32,539 nucleotides of DNA from Bacteroidia bacterium (GTDB taxonomy: Bacteria; Bacteroidota; Bacteroidia; NS11-12g; UBA9320), in contig JAFMCI010000020.1 of the NCBI GenBank assembly GCA_017857855.1, positions 1-32,539 of the forward strand. The letters are read 5' to 3'. The notes under the pieces are model-generated. The model was not told the origin of the DNA, did not search any database, and worked only from the letters and a program-made list of their open reading frames with translations. The translations under genes and the position numbers were made by a program. Shown in pieces: positions 32,271 through 32,539 of this stretch; position 1 is the stretch's first letter; each line of letters opens with the position of its first letter.

Positions 32271-32275
32271 TTAAC
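32244..32275. repeat. 11-bp perfect inverted repeat at the end of the IS3-type remnant
   Basis: GTTAAGAGGAT (32244-32254) and ATCCTCTTAAC (32265-32275) pair perfectly across a 10-base loop. It contains the stop codon of the remnant below and forms the point where similarity to the transposase N-terminus ends. Confidence 0.7.
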
Positions 32276-32342
32276 TTTTACCATCATCAAACTCCTTTAA
32301 AATCCTCGCAAACTGATGCGGTGTAAACTTACTCTTTCTCAT
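32271..32342 (-). pseudogene. Truncated IS3-type transposase OrfA N-terminus
   Basis: On the minus strand the ATG at 32342 opens a 23-residue frame, MRKSKFTPHQFARILKEFDD plus GKS, then TAA. This is the usual start of the helix-turn-helix OrfA of Bacteroidota IS3-family elements, which normally continues 'V-E-(E/D)-I-S...'. After the stop the frame reads E-D-I before similarity is lost, so a stop codon replaces one codon and the rest is gone. No OrfB is present nearby. The stub is too short to be functional. Confidence 0.65.
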
Positions 32343-32372
32343 TTTTGTGCTGTTAAATTTAATTACTTTTTC

Positions 32373-32387
32373 TACTTCTTAGAAGTA
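32373..32387. repeat. 15-base near-palindrome upstream of the OrfA remnant
   Basis: TACTTCT, one central base, AGAAGTA. It lies where the end of the original IS3 element would be, but no standard IS3 terminal sequence is recognised. Confidence 0.4.
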
Positions 32388-32415
32388 CAAGTATGGGAAG
32401 CTTACAAGAATGGAT

Positions 32416-32539
32416 AAACCGATGAAACTGACCATGTCAGGCCGATTTATATTGACCACCCCAAACCGAAGCAAACTGACCAGTACAAACCGGACGAAAT
32501 TGACCAGGGTAAACCGGAGCAAACTGACCACCCTGTAAA
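32416..32539. mobile_element. Array of 24-bp repeats, probable IS21-family multiple terminal repeats (element continues outside)
   Basis: Five tandem units occur: 32416-32438 (23 bases), 32439-32462, 32463-32486, 32487-32510, 32511-32534. Consensus is AAACCG, eight bases, TGACCA, four variable bases. The TGACCA core is exact in all five; AAACCG is exact in four (AGGCCG in unit 2). Such arrays of GGTCA-type repeats are found at the ends of Bacteroidota IS21-family (istA/istB) elements as multiple terminal repeats bound by the transposase. The transposase genes would lie beyond the right edge. Plasmid-type iterons are an alternative. Confidence 0.6.

Noticed and set aside
32416-32534. CRISPR array
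   Set aside because: The repeats are directly adjacent with four-base variable parts and no spacers of 25-40 bases, and no cas genes are present.

Overview
The window looks like a chromosomal segment of a member of the Bacteroidota, probably Flavobacteriales. Three things point there: AT-rich DNA, repeated matches to the Bacteroidota -7 promoter element TAnnTTTG just upstream of genes with few Shine-Dalgarno-like sites, and families typical of the phylum (PorV/PorQ-like barrel, lipoproteins, BT_3928-type MauE/thioredoxin fusion, proline-rich TonB with a PGG...FI...YP module, the secreted protein usually mislabelled 'asparagine synthetase B'). No tRNA, rRNA or CRISPR array was seen. Several genes seem to start at TTG or GTG.

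Layout. 1-3.7 kb: 3' part of gap with a strong terminator, a divergent Nramp-family transporter, a YqgE/AlgH protein, a four-helix membrane protein and a UPF0158-like protein. 3.8-10.4 kb: a PorV/PorQ-like outer-membrane barrel overlapping a beta-propeller-like lipoprotein, then a very large tamB on the minus strand. 10.4-14.7 kb: tsaD, a secreted unknown, crcB (fluoride channel) and a secreted amidotransferase-like protein, all joined by ATGA stop/start overlaps, followed by a DUF3820 protein and a SAM methyltransferase.

14.9-21.7 kb is the most interesting part, a likely sulfur-handling and redox locus. It holds an outer-membrane porin, an exported FMN-binding protein with a flavinylation motif, a Crp/Fnr regulator, a TauE/SafE sulfur-anion exporter, a three-domain persulfide dioxygenase/rhodanese of CstB-like architecture, a MauE-thioredoxin membrane protein and an ICMT-like methyltransferase. 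The dioxygenase gene has a near-perfect Crp/Fnr-type palindrome (TTGTAACTTACGTGACAA) about 40 bases before the predicted transcription start. That fits activation by the Crp/Fnr protein encoded two genes upstream. The working model is persulfide oxidation to sulfite and thiosulfate in the cytoplasm, export by TauE, exit through the porin, and thiol/flavin redox steps in the envelope.

21.7-30.8 kb is mostly housekeeping and envelope: galE and a GNAT acetyltransferase (minus), accD, gcvH, a VanZ-like protein, tonB (plus) with a bidirectional terminator shared with an aldehyde dehydrogenase (minus), a serine beta-lactamase-like hydrolase, a COG2426 membrane protein and a coiled-coil secreted unknown (minus). 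30.9-32.5 kb: a proline iminopeptidase-like lipoprotein, then a gene-poor end with a decayed IS3-type orfA start and an array of 24-bp repeats resembling the multiple terminal repeats of an IS21-family element that continues beyond the window.
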